From JAAFIP01 sp963775085 (GTDB lineage: Bacteria > Pseudomonadota > Gammaproteobacteria > Burkholderiales > Burkholderiaceae_C): a DNA stretch of 64,000 nucleotides. The translations under genes were made by a program, and so were the position numbers. The DNA is taken from contig CAVZHO010000010.1 in the NCBI GenBank assembly GCA_963775085.1, forward strand, positions 239,365 through 303,364, given 5' to 3'. Shown in pieces: positions 1 to 9,103 of the stretch; the first letter of the stretch is position 1, and each line of letters begins with the position of its first letter. The notes beneath the pieces are model-generated. The model had not been told where the DNA came from. It searched no databases and saw nothing but the letters and a program-made list of their open reading frames with translations.

Positions 1-2
1 CC

Positions 3-1544
3 CGCAGCGCCCAGACGTTTAGCCCGTTTGACCCCAAACTCGCCCACCGCATCGACCTGGAGCGCTCGCTGTGGCTGCACTTTCGGGTGGCGGTAGAGTC
101 TGGCACCGTGCAGTCGGGCTGGATGTTTGAACTTGCCAAGCCTTTGCTCAATCGCGTTGAGTTTTATTACCGTAATACACAAGGTGTATGGCAAGCGCAA
201 AAATCTGGCATCTCGGTGCCCCATGCCCAATGGCCCATGCATGGCCTGTACCCGCAGTTTCACCTTCCACTGCTGGCCGCAGGCGAACATGATTTTTTTG
301 TCAAAATAGAGCACGACCTGCCGGTGCGCTTTGCGGCCCGATTGTTACCCATTGATGCGGCCAATCAAACCATGCAATCGGAGTTTTTGCTCATCGGTTT
401 GATGCTGGGTTTAATGGCATTGATGGCGGTCATTGCCGGCCTGTTTTCCATAGTCTATAAAGATAACACCTATGGATGGTATGCCCTGTACGTCACGCTG
501 GGCATTGCCACTTGTGCCTCTTTTGTCGGCCTGGCTAACTACCTCGTGTCATCGGGGAGCATCCCTTGGCCACAGGCGCTACCTCCGCTCTTCCTGATGG
601 CCTCTTTTGCTGTGCAATTGCAGTTTTGCCGGGCGATGTTTGTACCGCCAGCGTCGACAACCTGGATGCATACGGGCGTGTCGGCGTTGCTGGTGTTCAG
701 TGTGGTGGCGATGGGCATGCTCTGGTGGATGCGTGATCTGCGGCTGCGCGAGGCGGTGTTTGTGGTTCAAAGTACGGCGTGCATCGCAGCCATGTTGGCT
801 ATTGCGGTGCGCGCCCTGCGCTACCGCAGGCAGGTCGCCGGGCTGTGGCTCGTGGCTTACATACCGCTGATCGTGGTGGTGACGCTGACTGTTTTGGAAA
901 ATTTTGGCTGGGCCCTGCTGCCCTGGCTGCCTTACAAAGCGCCACTGTATGCGCTGATGTTTGAAATGTTGGTGCTATTGGTGGCATTGCACCTGCACGC
1001 CAAAACCACGAACTCCCACGACGTACGCAGCACGACGCTGGCCAGTACCGACCCACTCACGGGCTTTGTGCCTGCCCACCTCTACCCTGAAATGCTGGGG
1101 CAACTCTGGCACACAGCCTTGCAGGCCAAAAGCGACTTGTCAGTAGCCTATGTGCGCGCCACGACGCACCAGCCCGAACGCACACTGGGTGGCAGCATAG
1201 ACAAGAAGCGCGCCACGCTGCGCACCGTGCGCATGCTGCGCACCGTGGCACACGAGGACGACACCATCGCCCGCGTGGATGACGATCTGTTTGCCATCCT
1301 CATGCCCGGCGTGGGCCGCAGCGAGTTGCTGACCAGCAGACTTTCACGCTTGGTGGCGCTGGGCATCATGGAGGACAAAGACGATAGGCGCGCGATCCCG
1401 ATCCAGTTCAAGGTGTTGGCCAGCTCGCTGCGCAGCTTTACAGGCTCGCACGACCTATTGCACAGCACCATGCAAGTGGCCATGAAAATGCCCAGCACCT
1501 GGGCGCAGCGCTCGATCCGCTTTTTACCTGAATCCGTCGACTAA
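3..1544 (+). CDS. 7TM-DISM membrane sensor with degenerate GGDEF domain (5' partial)
   Basis: The 5' end lies outside the window. The frame is open from base 3, and its first residues (LWLHFRV) match the downstream paralogue (LWLHFRL), so the ATG at 87 is internal. Visible order: an extracytoplasmic beta-sandwich of 7TMR-DISMED2 type, about seven hydrophobic segments of 7TMR-DISM type, and a cytoplasmic GGDEF-like domain opening with DPLTG. Proteins of this kind sense extracytoplasmic ligands. The active-site loop reads VDDDLF instead of GGDEF, so cyclase activity is unlikely and a receptor or scaffold role is inferred. The stop and the next start share a base (TAATG), indicating coupled translation with the paralogue. 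Confidence 0.75.
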   Translation, partial: RSAQTFSPFDPKLAHRIDLERSLWLHFRVAVESGTVQSGWMFELAKPLLNRVEFYYRNTQGVWQAQKSGISVPHAQWPMHGLYPQFHLPLLAAGEHDFFVKIEHDLPVRFAARLLPIDAANQTMQSEFLLIGLMLGLMALMAVIAGLFSIVYKDNTYGWYALYVTLGIATCASFVGLANYLVSSGSIPWPQALPPLFLMASFAVQLQFCRAMFVPPASTTWMHTGVSALLVFSVVAMGMLWWMRDLRLREAVFVVQSTACIAAMLAIAVRALRYRRQVAGLWLVAYIPLIVVVTLTVLENFGWALLPWLPYKAPLYALMFEMLVLLVALHLHAKTTNSHDVRSTTLASTDPLTGFVPAHLYPEMLGQLWHTALQAKSDLSVAYVRATTHQPERTLGGSIDKKRATLRTVRMLRTVAHEDDTIARVDDDLFAILMPGVGRSELLTSRLSRLVALGIMEDKDDRRAIPIQFKVLASSLRSFTGSHDLLHSTMQVAMKMPSTWAQRSIRFLPESVD

Positions 1545-3427
1545 TGCGTTATTTCAAATTTTGGGTAGGCTGCCTGGGTCTGGTGGGTTGGTGCAGCCTG
1601 GCAGCGCAAACCTTGCCCGCCATGGCAGAGTTGCCACGCGTACCCAACGCCGCGTTGACGTCCACGCCCGTGTCCACCTCGGTCGATGCAGATGCGCAAC
1701 TGTCTTTGCAGTCGCTGGGTAATTTCCCTGAAGCTGCAACCATTGAGCAGGTATCGGCAACCGGCCTGGCTGGCTTGAGTGGGTTTAACCCCAACATTGC
1801 CCAGCCATTGCAAAGCGGCCAGGCCCTGTGGCTGCACTTTCGCCTGACCGCCGACCATGCCGATATGGCCATGGGCTGGTTATTGGAGTTCACCCGACCG
1901 TTTGTAGATCGGGTAGAGCTGTACAGCCAAAACAGTCAGGGCACCTGGAGAATGCAGGCCGCTGGCGACCTGATGCCCCATAGCCAGTGGCCTGTGCGCA
2001 GCCTCAACCCGCAGTTTGCTATCCCTGCCCTCACGCCGGGTGCGCATGATTTTTACCTCCGGGTGGCCAACACCCTGCCACTGCATTTTGCGATCAACCT
2101 GCATCGCACCGATGTCATGCACACGCAAAATCAGCACCAGTTTTTATGGCTGGGTATGTTGCTGGGCTTTATGGTCTTGATGTCTGCTGCCAGCTTGCTG
2201 ATGGCGCTGACCTACCGCAACCCCATTTACCTGTGGTACACGCTGTTTGTAGGCATCAGCTTTCTGTCCAGCGCCGCGTATGTGGGCATGGCCAACTACG
2301 CTTTTTGGCCGCAGGCCACGTGGTGGCCCGAGGTCTCCACCAATGCACTGCTGATGGCGGCGGCCACGGTACAAACCCAATTTTGTCGCGCGCTGTTTTA
2401 CTCCAGGACCACGGCTGCTTGGCGCCAGCGCGGCATCACCGGCGTGCTGGTCTTGAGCGTGCTGTCCATCGCCATGCTGATAGTCATCGAGACCATCTCT
2501 ATACGCGTGTGGTTGATCAACCTGACCTTAATGCTTAACGGAGCCGTCATGTTCGACATCGTGGTACACGCGATGCGCCGGGGTAGCCTTACTGCCAAGC
2601 TGTGGCTGCTGGCCTATATACCGCTGTTTAGCGTCGTCTTGCTTTCCGTTGTGGATGCACAGGGTTGGCTATCCCTGCCGTGGCTGTCGTTTAACTCACC
2701 GGTCTATGCACTTATGTTTGAAATGCCCGTGCTGCTGGTGGCCTTGCACCTGCACTCCAAGGCCATGCATACCACCATCGTGCGACAAACTACCCTGGCC
2801 AATCTGGACCCGCTGACGGGTTTTGTGGCGGCCGAACACTTCCCCCGTCTGCTGGCGCAGCACTGGAGCCAGGCGCAGATGGCGCAGCGCGACATCGCGG
2901 TGGCCTATGTGCGTCCCATACTGGACCCCGCGTATGCCCAGCTGCACATCGAGCCACTCAACGGGCAAGAGGCCGTGCTGCGCACCGTGCGCCTGTTGCG
3001 TACGGTCGCCTTTGCCAACGACCATGTGGCTTGCGTCAAACCCAACCTGTACGCCCTGATCATGCCGCAAGCCCCTGTCAAGGCCGACATCAAGCAACGC
3101 CTCTCTCGCCTGGTGGCCCTGGGCATGATGACCGATACCCAGGGGCATCACCAGATCCCGATGCGCTTTCGCATTGCGGTTGGCACCCTGAACACCTACT
3201 CGGGCATGTGGCATGAGCTGGATACCGCATTGCAGGAAAAAATTGCCTCCGACAAAGGCTGGGACAAGCGTGCCATCCGGTATGTATCCAAACGCTTTGA
3301 ACGCGACTGGGATTCGGCGGATTTGAGTGATTTTTGGGATAAAGCGCTGGATGCCGAAGCCATGGCCAGACTAGCCATGCACAACAGCACGGTGCGCGCT
3401 ACCACTGCCCCGTCTCGACCCGGATAG
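1544..3427 (+). CDS. 7TM-DISM membrane sensor, paralogue of the preceding gene, with degenerate GGDEF domain
   Basis: A full-length 627-residue protein. It has a signal peptide (hydrophobic residues 7-22, cleavage near AAQ), a DISMED2-like beta-sandwich (about 60-200), seven membrane segments (about 215-405) and a C-terminal GGDEF-like domain starting at DPLTGF (about 425). The loop corresponding to GGDEF reads VKPNLY, further decayed than in the upstream copy (VDDDLF), so catalysis and c-di-GMP synthesis are not expected. It overlaps the previous stop by one base. Its 3' end overlaps the convergent folX-like gene by 29 bases. Tandem duplication followed by divergence is inferred; the ligand is unknown. 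Confidence 0.75.
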   Translation: MRYFKFWVGCLGLVGWCSLAAQTLPAMAELPRVPNAALTSTPVSTSVDADAQLSLQSLGNFPEAATIEQVSATGLAGLSGFNPNIAQPLQSGQALWLHFRLTADHADMAMGWLLEFTRPFVDRVELYSQNSQGTWRMQAAGDLMPHSQWPVRSLNPQFAIPALTPGAHDFYLRVANTLPLHFAINLHRTDVMHTQNQHQFLWLGMLLGFMVLMSAASLLMALTYRNPIYLWYTLFVGISFLSSAAYVGMANYAFWPQATWWPEVSTNALLMAAATVQTQFCRALFYSRTTAAWRQRGITGVLVLSVLSIAMLIVIETISIRVWLINLTLMLNGAVMFDIVVHAMRRGSLTAKLWLLAYIPLFSVVLLSVVDAQGWLSLPWLSFNSPVYALMFEMPVLLVALHLHSKAMHTTIVRQTTLANLDPLTGFVAAEHFPRLLAQHWSQAQMAQRDIAVAYVRPILDPAYAQLHIEPLNGQEAVLRTVRLLRTVAFANDHVACVKPNLYALIMPQAPVKADIKQRLSRLVALGMMTDTQGHHQIPMRFRIAVGTLNTYSGMWHELDTALQEKIASDKGWDKRAIRYVSKRFERDWDSADLSDFWDKALDAEAMARLAMHNSTVRATTAPSRPG

Positions 3428-3782
3428 CCACGTCACAGTCGTCAAAAATCTCCAGCTTGGCGATCTTCACCCGCACACCCAGCACACCGGGTAGTTGCAT
3501 GAGGCGGTGGGCCAGTTTGCCGATCAGGCTTTCCAGTAAATTGATGTGCCGCTCGGTGCATTCGTCAATGATGATCTGGCGCACCTTGCGGTAGTCCAGC
3601 ACATGGCTGATGTCGTCGTCGCTGGGCAGCAGGGGCTGGGTGCCCAGATTGAGTTCGGCATCCACCTGAATCGGCTGAGGCATGGCTTTTTCATGCGCCA
3701 GAATGCCCAGGTTGGCATCAAAGCGCAGGCCGGTGAGGGTGAGGATCTGGATGCCTTTGGGCGAGGAAATAGTCAGTGGCAT
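3399..3782 (-). CDS. folX: FolX/FolB-family pterin aldolase or epimerase
   Basis: A 127-residue protein of the dihydroneopterin aldolase/epimerase fold (T-fold). Residues matching the family active site are visible: Glu in GILAHEK, Tyr in LDYRKV, Glu in NLLES and Lys in KIAKLE. The Lys-Leu pair and following strand resemble FolX (dihydroneopterin triphosphate 2'-epimerase), whereas FolB usually has Lys-Pro. It is last in a folM-folB-folX order, 33 bases after the FolB-like gene. Together these could make tetrahydromonapterin or serve folate synthesis. Epimerase versus aldolase is inferred from a few residues only. Confidence 0.6.
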   Translation of the reverse strand: MPLTISSPKGIQILTLTGLRFDANLGILAHEKAMPQPIQVDAELNLGTQPLLPSDDDISHVLDYRKVRQIIIDECTERHINLLESLIGKLAHRLMQLPGVLGVRVKIAKLEIFDDCDVAIRVETGQW

Positions 3783-3815
3783 AGCAATGTAGCAAGTATG
3801 GGTCTGGGCAGGTGG

Positions 3816-4202
3816 TCAACCGGATTTTTGCCGAAAAACCTCCACGCCCACGGCGGCGCAATCGGGGTAGACATCGGGTTTGCACGAGCTGACGCGTGCG
3901 GCATGCACCAACGGATGCTGCAATAACGTCGCCAGCACATCGTCGCACAGGGTTTCCTGCAGGTTGATATGCCCTTGATCGATACGCTTGCGCACCACGT
4001 CGCGGATGAAATCGTAGTCCACCACATTCTGGATATGGTCCTGCGCTGGTTGCGTATGTTCCAGCGGCACGTACAGATCCACGTTCATCAGCAACCGTTG
4101 CGCAGCAGCCTGTTCAAAATCATGGATACCAATGCGCGCCTGGACTTCAAAGTCGCGCAGAAAAAGTTTTCTGCAATGCGTGAGCAAGTAGGTGGTATTC
4201 AT
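3816..4202 (-). CDS. folB: Dihydroneopterin aldolase-like protein
   Basis: A 128-residue T-fold protein. It carries the family residues Glu (GIHDFEQ), Tyr (VDYDFI), Glu (NLQETL) and the catalytic Lys in a Lys-Pro context (SSCKPDVY), as in FolB. The enzyme converts 7,8-dihydroneopterin to 6-hydroxymethyl-dihydropterin and glycolaldehyde in folate synthesis. It starts 14 bases after the folM-like gene and precedes the FolX-like paralogue on the same strand, so the three are probably one transcript. The first ten residues (MNTTYLLTHC) are an extension whose role is unknown. Confidence 0.7.
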   Translation of the reverse strand: MNTTYLLTHCRKLFLRDFEVQARIGIHDFEQAAAQRLLMNVDLYVPLEHTQPAQDHIQNVVDYDFIRDVVRKRIDQGHINLQETLCDDVLATLLQHPLVHAARVSSCKPDVYPDCAAVGVEVFRQKSG

Positions 4203-4216
4203 CGGTTGGCCATGCC

Positions 4217-4981
4217 TTAAGGGGTCTGCAAGAAAGCAAAATCGCGCGCCGACTTCATCAAATGCTGGCCACCGTCCACCAGCAGCGTGGTGCCGGTGAT
4301 GGCCTGATTGGTCAAGGCAAACAGCACGGCAGCAGCGACATCTTCGGGGGTGGAGCTGCGCCCCAAAGGACTGGTGGCATGCATGGCTTGAAACTTCTCA
4401 CCAGTGAGCATGGCGTTGTTCAAGGTCAGGCCCGGAGCCACACCGACGACGCGCACCTGCGGAGCCAGCGCCATGGCTAACAGGGTGTTGGCCGACTCCA
4501 GCGCGGCCTTGGACAGTGAATAGCTCAAAAAATCAGGGTTCGGATTCCACAGCTTTTGGTCCAGCAGGTTGACCACCACGCCACGCGCTGCGCGCTGCAC
4601 CACATGGGCATGCAAGGTTTGCGCCAGCAGGATGGGTGCACCGGTGTTGGCCAGCAGATGCGCCTGGAGCGCGGCATAGCTGAAGCTGGCGACCTCGTCG
4701 TGCTCGAACATCGCGGCATTGTTGACTACCGCGTCCAGTTGTCCCATCTGCGCCACCACACGGGGCACCAGTGCCCGGGTCGCGGCCTCATTCCCAAGGT
4801 CAGCCTGAAACTCGACACTGGAGCCCGACAATAGTGCACAGGCAGCTACGGTATCTATAGCGTCCCGTTCCGAGCCATGGTAGTGCACAGCCACACGCCA
4901 GCCGGCGCGGGCGAGTGCCAGCGCTATTTCGCGGCCCACGCGCTTGGCAGCGCCGGTAACCAGTACCACAGGTGCATTCAT
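4217..4981 (-). CDS. folM: Short-chain dehydrogenase, pteridine reductase (FolM) type
   Basis: A 254-residue SDR protein. It has the NADPH-binding motif TGAAKRVG (residues 10-17), which is typical of pteridine reductases, an NNAAMF strand and the catalytic YSLSKAA motif. The C-terminal segment TLLVDGGQHL is the usual SDR end. FolM reduces dihydromonapterin or dihydrofolate. Its place directly upstream of FolB- and FolX-like genes supports a pterin role rather than fatty-acid or sugar chemistry. The start ATG at 4981 faces the divergent methyltransferase gene, whose GTG lies about 30 bases away. Confidence 0.75.
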   Translation of the reverse strand: MNAPVVLVTGAAKRVGREIALALARAGWRVAVHYHGSERDAIDTVAACALLSGSSVEFQADLGNEAATRALVPRVVAQMGQLDAVVNNAAMFEHDEVASFSYAALQAHLLANTGAPILLAQTLHAHVVQRAARGVVVNLLDQKLWNPNPDFLSYSLSKAALESANTLLAMALAPQVRVVGVAPGLTLNNAMLTGEKFQAMHATSPLGRSSTPEDVAAAVLFALTNQAITGTTLLVDGGQHLMKSARDFAFLQTP

Positions 4982-5011
4982 GACGGCTTCAACTTCACAG
5001 ACAATCGGGGG

Positions 5012-6154
5012 GTGACTACTTCAACTCCTAGTGTATCGGACGCGCTGACCGTCCCCATAACGAGGGCTATTGCCGCGGCGGGCGGCTGGCTGCCCTTTGA
5101 TGCCTTTATGCACGCCGCGCTGTATACGCCCGGCCTGGGCTACTACGCCCACGGTTCGCAAAAGTTTGGCTTGTTTCCTGCCCGCGTGGTGGGTGGCCAG
5201 GCGCAAACGGGCAGCGATTTTGTGACCGCGCCCGAGCTGTCACCGCTGTTTGGTGCCTGCCTGGCCGAGCAGGTCGCACAAGCCTTGCAAGCCAGCGGCA
5301 CCCGCTGCGTGTACGAGTTTGGCGCGGGCAGTGGCGCCATGGCGCTACAAATAAATGAGCTATTTACGTCCAGCCATCAAGGACTGGAGCAGTATTGTAT
5401 TGTGGATGTCTCAGGCAGCCTGCGTGCAAGGCAACAGGACAAACTGGCCAAATTTGGCAGCCGGGTGCAGTGGCTGGACACCCTGCCCGAACGCATCGAA
5501 GGCGTGGTGCTGGGCAACGAAGTGCTGGACGCCATGCCCGTCAAGCTGCTGGTGCGCACGCGGGGTGTATGGCATGAGCGGGGCGTGGTGCGCAGTACAG
5601 CTCCCGCCGCGCCCCCGCCCTTTTCCTGGGAAGACCGCCCCACGACGCTGCGCCCATCGGTAGAAATTGCCGGCAGCCACGACTACCTGACCGAGATCCA
5701 CCCCCAGGCCGAGGCCTTTATCCGCACCATCGCGCAGCAGCTCTCGCGTGGCGCGGCTTTTTTGATTGACTACGGCTTTCCTGAGGCGGAGTACTACCAC
5801 CCCCAGCGCCATATGGGCACCCTGATGTGCCACTACCAGCACCAGGCCGACCCCGACCCACTGGACAGGGTGGGCGAAAAAGACATCACCGCCCATGTCA
5901 ACTTCACCGGCATTGCGCTGGCCGGGCAGGAGGCCGGGCTGGATGTGCTGGGCTACTGCAGCCAGGCGCGGTTTTTGATGAACTGCGGTTTGCTACAAAA
6001 AATGGAGCTGCTTACGCCCATGCAGCGGGGGCTAGCGGCCAAATTGGCGACTGAACACGAGATGGGCGAGCTGTTTAAGGTAATCGGCTTTGGCAAGGGA
6101 ATGGATTTTGAACCCATCGGCTTTAGCCAAGGTGAGCGCAGCCATACTCTGTGA
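5012..6154 (+). CDS. MidA/NDUFAF7-family SAM-dependent methyltransferase
   Basis: A COG1565-type protein. Recognisable parts are the N-terminal FMHAALYTPGLGYYA, the FVTAPELSPLFG block, the SAM-binding YEFGAGSGAMA and the later LIDYGF and EMGELFKV motifs. The mitochondrial homologue methylates an arginine of a complex I subunit; the bacterial substrate is unknown. An in-frame ATG lies at 4877, but it would overlap folM by over 100 bases, so GTG at 5012 is chosen without a clean ribosome binding site. Two copies of the dispersed repeat (5343-5390, 5991-6047) are read through in frame and add or replace loop residues. Confidence 0.7.
   Translation: MTTSTPSVSDALTVPITRAIAAAGGWLPFDAFMHAALYTPGLGYYAHGSQKFGLFPARVVGGQAQTGSDFVTAPELSPLFGACLAEQVAQALQASGTRCVYEFGAGSGAMALQINELFTSSHQGLEQYCIVDVSGSLRARQQDKLAKFGSRVQWLDTLPERIEGVVLGNEVLDAMPVKLLVRTRGVWHERGVVRSTAPAAPPPFSWEDRPTTLRPSVEIAGSHDYLTEIHPQAEAFIRTIAQQLSRGAAFLIDYGFPEAEYYHPQRHMGTLMCHYQHQADPDPLDRVGEKDITAHVNFTGIALAGQEAGLDVLGYCSQARFLMNCGLLQKMELLTPMQRGLAAKLATEHEMGELFKVIGFGKGMDFEPIGFSQGERSHTL
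5343..5390 (+). repeat. Dispersed repeat copy 1 (inside MidA-like gene)
   Basis: It matches the family pattern GCTA-(A/T-rich)-AGCTNCTTACGTCC-spacer-CAAGGACT. Here it has AGCTATTTACGTCC followed by CATCAAGGACT. It encodes the segment around INELFTSSHQGLEQ without breaking the frame. Confidence 0.65.
5991..6047 (+). repeat. Dispersed repeat copy 2 (inside MidA-like gene)
   Basis: It begins GCTACAAAAAATGGAGCTGC, continues TTACGCCC and ends GGGGCTAGCGGCCAAATT, matching the GGCTA-GGCC end of other copies. It encodes LLQKMELLTPMQRGLAAKL in frame near the C-terminus. Confidence 0.6.
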
Positions 6155-6244
6155 GGCTCTCGCCCCTCAGACTACCCATGCATTGATGAAAGACCCAATA
6201 GGAACACCGCGTAGCCAATCCGGGCGCGGATCCACAAAAGCGCA

Positions 6245-6261
6245 CTGTCTATGCTAGACAG
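6245..6261 (-). terminator. Weak hairpin at the end of the MFS gene
   Basis: The arms CTGTCTA and TAGACAG flank a 3-base loop and overlap the stop codon of the transporter gene. On the minus strand it is followed by TGCGCTTTTG, a poor T-run, so termination is only a possibility. Confidence 0.3.
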
Positions 6262-7564
6262 CTTTGGTTTGCGGGCTGTTGCGAATCCGTAGTGCCATCA
6301 CCGCAGCGATGATTAAAAAGACACCCGCCAAGCGCAGCACGTTGCCGGGATCGCTGCTCAAAATGGACTTGTAGATCAGGGGCAAGGTCAGCATCTGAAT
6401 AATCATAGGTATGACGATGAACATGTTGAAAATACCCATGTACACGCCCGCCCGCTCGGGTGGAATGCTACCTGCCAGCATGATGTAGGGGTTGCCCATG
6501 ATGCTGCCCCAGGCCAGGCCCACACCAATCATTGGCACAAATAGCAGCCATTTGTTTTGAATGCTGGGTATGCACCACATCGCCAGGCCCGCCAGGCTCA
6601 GGCAAATGGCGTGGACGTTGCGTGGGCCGAATTTGCGTGAGATAGGAATCATGGCAAACGCCGCTAGAAACGCGATGAAATTGTAGAAGCCACCGATCTG
6701 GCCGTTGAGCAAACTGGCATCTCTAAAGCCCTGCGACGTGGCATCGCTGGTTTGGAAAATGCTTTGGGCCACGGCCGGAACGATATAAATCCAGTAGCAC
6801 ATCATGCCGTACCACTGAAACAGCTTCATCCACCACAGGCGGCGCATAGTGTCGGGCATTTCTTTAATGGCCAGCCAGATTTCGTCAAAAGTACCACGTA
6901 TACCGCGCGGCTTGGCTTGCATCACCGCCAGTTCTTCTTTCGTCAGCGGTAGTTCCGGCGTGGTCTTAACCGACCACCACACCGTGCTGATGGACAGAAA
7001 CGCGCCCACCAAAAAGGCAATAATGGTGATGTGTGGAATGTTGCTGGAATTGACCGTGTCTTTGTTAATTCCAATCAGCAGCATCAAAGTGGGCGTGAGA
7101 TAGGCCAGTGTTTGCGCCAGCCCGGTAAACGCGCTTTGGATGAGAAAGCCCGAGTGGTGCTGCGGTGGATTGAGCCGGTCGCTCACATAAGCGCGGTACG
7201 GCTCCATGGTCACGTTGTTGGCGGCATCCAAGATCCACAAAATGCCTGCTGCCATCCACAGCGCTGAGCTAAAGGGCATCCACAGCAGGCACAGGCTACA
7301 GATCAGCGCACCAATCATGAAATAAGGCGTTCTGCGCCCCCACGGCGATACCGTGCGATCACTCATAGCACCGATGATAGGTTGCACAATCAAGCCCGTC
7401 ACGGGGCCTGCGAGCCATAACAAGGGCAAAGCCGCTTCGTCCGCACCCAGGTATTTGTAGATCGGGCTCATATTGGCCTGTTGCAAGCCAAAACTGTACT
7501 GGATGCCGAAAAACCCAACGTTCATGTTGATGATTTGTCGGATGGATAAATTGGGTTTAATCAT
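6254..7564 (-). CDS. MFS sugar transporter (GPH/SLC45-like, SuxC-type)
   Basis: A 436-residue inner-membrane protein with about 12 hydrophobic segments. MNVGFFGIQYSFGLQQANMS near the N-terminus and the loop motif DRTVSPWGRRTPY are typical of the proton-coupled disaccharide porters related to SLC45 and plant sucrose carriers. It starts 15 bases after the sucrose phosphorylase stop, with GGAG 8 bases before ATG, so the two are co-transcribed. The probable job is proton-driven import of intact sucrose from periplasm to cytoplasm, where the phosphorylase cleaves it. Substrate is inferred from context and family. Confidence 0.8.
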   Translation of the reverse strand: MIKPNLSIRQIINMNVGFFGIQYSFGLQQANMSPIYKYLGADEAALPLLWLAGPVTGLIVQPIIGAMSDRTVSPWGRRTPYFMIGALICSLCLLWMPFSSALWMAAGILWILDAANNVTMEPYRAYVSDRLNPPQHHSGFLIQSAFTGLAQTLAYLTPTLMLLIGINKDTVNSSNIPHITIIAFLVGAFLSISTVWWSVKTTPELPLTKEELAVMQAKPRGIRGTFDEIWLAIKEMPDTMRRLWWMKLFQWYGMMCYWIYIVPAVAQSIFQTSDATSQGFRDASLLNGQIGGFYNFIAFLAAFAMIPISRKFGPRNVHAICLSLAGLAMWCIPSIQNKWLLFVPMIGVGLAWGSIMGNPYIMLAGSIPPERAGVYMGIFNMFIVIPMIIQMLTLPLIYKSILSSDPGNVLRLAGVFLIIAAVMALRIRNSPQTKAV

Positions 7565-7579
7565 CGCTTGTCTCCGGTT

Positions 7580-9094
7580 TTAGATATTTTGCGCTTCAAG
7601 CACGCGCTCTTGCACAAAATCCAATGTCACCATCTGCTGCGCATCGCTGTAGCGCAGTTGACCATTCGCACTTTTGAAGTTGACCTCTAGTTGGGAAAAA
7701 TCCGCTCCAAGTCGCCATTCCATGGTGATAGTTTGCTCTGTAAATGAAAGCAATGCGAAAACACCTTGAAACGCCGCATGCGAATTGCGCAGCTTGATGA
7801 GATCAATTAAACGCTGCACCACCGGGCGTTGCAACTCCTGGGCAATTTCGTATTCTGTGTAGTAGTGGCGGTTAATATCGCGCCCCACGCCTGAGCGAGT
7901 AAGCAGCGCCATGTCATTGTGGCCCGCCAACAGGCCCACGTAGTACACCTGCGGGACACCCGGCAGGAAAAACTGCACGGCGCGGCACAGCAGGTATTTG
8001 GTCGCATCGCCACCCAGCGCGTCAAAGTAGGTGCAGTTGACCTGGTACAAATCCAGGTTAGAGGCGGCAGCCCCGGTGGCCTGGCGGCTTTGGTTGTTGC
8101 TGGCGCGGTGAATGGCCTCTACCAAGGCATCAAGCTCATGGTCTGGTACGAGGCCAGGTTTGCCCAGGCGATCCGATTTGTCGGCACCAATGTCGATGAT
8201 GCCAATCCCGTCATGCGTATCCAGCACCGTCACGGCGTTGCATGGGCGAATATCAATCCAGTGCTTGAGCGGCTTGGCCGTGCCAAAATGAAAGGCATGA
8301 AGCAGCAGGGGCGGCAGCGCAAAGTCGTAAACGCAATCCACCTTCGCCGCTATCTCAATTTGCGTCGCGTAGTACGAGTGCACCTCTACCAATACCTCAA
8401 TGCCATGCGCGCGGGCATCCACCGACAACTGCGCGATAAATTCGTATGTTTGCGGCAGCATAAAGCAGGAGCTGCCTGGGATTTTGATGGCGTAGCCCAC
8501 GGCATCCAGTCGAATCATGCGCACACCGTTTTGCGCCAGTGTTGTCAAGATGTCTCGCAGATACTGCACACCTGCTGGGTGCGTCACATCGATATCAATC
8601 TGCTGATCAGTAAACGTCGTCCACATCAGATGGGTGCGACCGTCTGCAAAGGTATAGGGCGTAAACGCAGGTGTAGGGCGAGGGCGGTAAATCGCCTGTA
8701 ATTGTGCAGGCGTAGCCCCGTTGGGGAATATTTTCTCTTGCGTTAAAAACAGGCCTGAGTAAGGCGATGCATCACCCCGCGCGCGCACATCCATAAACTG
8801 CGGTGATTGTGCCGACATGTGGTTGACGATTACGTCAGCCATCACATCATGTGTCTGCGCCAAGCGTGCCACATCCGACCATGCACCCAGTGTCGGATCG
8901 ATGTTCAGATGGTCTTTGGGGTCAAAGCCAGCATCTGCGCCGTGGATGCTGTCATAAAAGGGCAGCAGATGTACGCTGCCAAAAACATTCGCCAGTGGGC
9001 CCTCCAGCACACGGGTCAATGCTTTTAAATCGCCAGCGCTTGAGTCGCCAGATAGGCGTTCGGCGTAGGCAATGAGTTGAACTTTGTTTTTCAT
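7580..9094 (-). CDS. sucP: Sucrose phosphorylase (GH13_18)
   Basis: A 504-residue enzyme closely resembling bifidobacterial sucrose phosphorylase from its first residues (MKNKVQLIAYAERL). Catalytic Asp (RLDAVGYA), acid/base Glu (VEVHSYY) and the third Asp (DTHDGIGIID) are all present, with the YRPRP and FFLPGVPQVYYVG blocks. It converts sucrose plus phosphate to glucose 1-phosphate and fructose. Related GH13_18 enzymes act on sucrose 6-phosphate or glucosylglycerol, but the overall match favours sucrose. It precedes the MFS gene on one transcript. No clear ribosome binding site is visible before ATG 9094. Confidence 0.88.
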   Translation of the reverse strand: MKNKVQLIAYAERLSGDSSAGDLKALTRVLEGPLANVFGSVHLLPFYDSIHGADAGFDPKDHLNIDPTLGAWSDVARLAQTHDVMADVIVNHMSAQSPQFMDVRARGDASPYSGLFLTQEKIFPNGATPAQLQAIYRPRPTPAFTPYTFADGRTHLMWTTFTDQQIDIDVTHPAGVQYLRDILTTLAQNGVRMIRLDAVGYAIKIPGSSCFMLPQTYEFIAQLSVDARAHGIEVLVEVHSYYATQIEIAAKVDCVYDFALPPLLLHAFHFGTAKPLKHWIDIRPCNAVTVLDTHDGIGIIDIGADKSDRLGKPGLVPDHELDALVEAIHRASNNQSRQATGAAASNLDLYQVNCTYFDALGGDATKYLLCRAVQFFLPGVPQVYYVGLLAGHNDMALLTRSGVGRDINRHYYTEYEIAQELQRPVVQRLIDLIKLRNSHAAFQGVFALLSFTEQTITMEWRLGADFSQLEVNFKSANGQLRYSDAQQMVTLDFVQERVLEAQNI

Positions 9095-9103
9095 GAATTT
9101 AAA

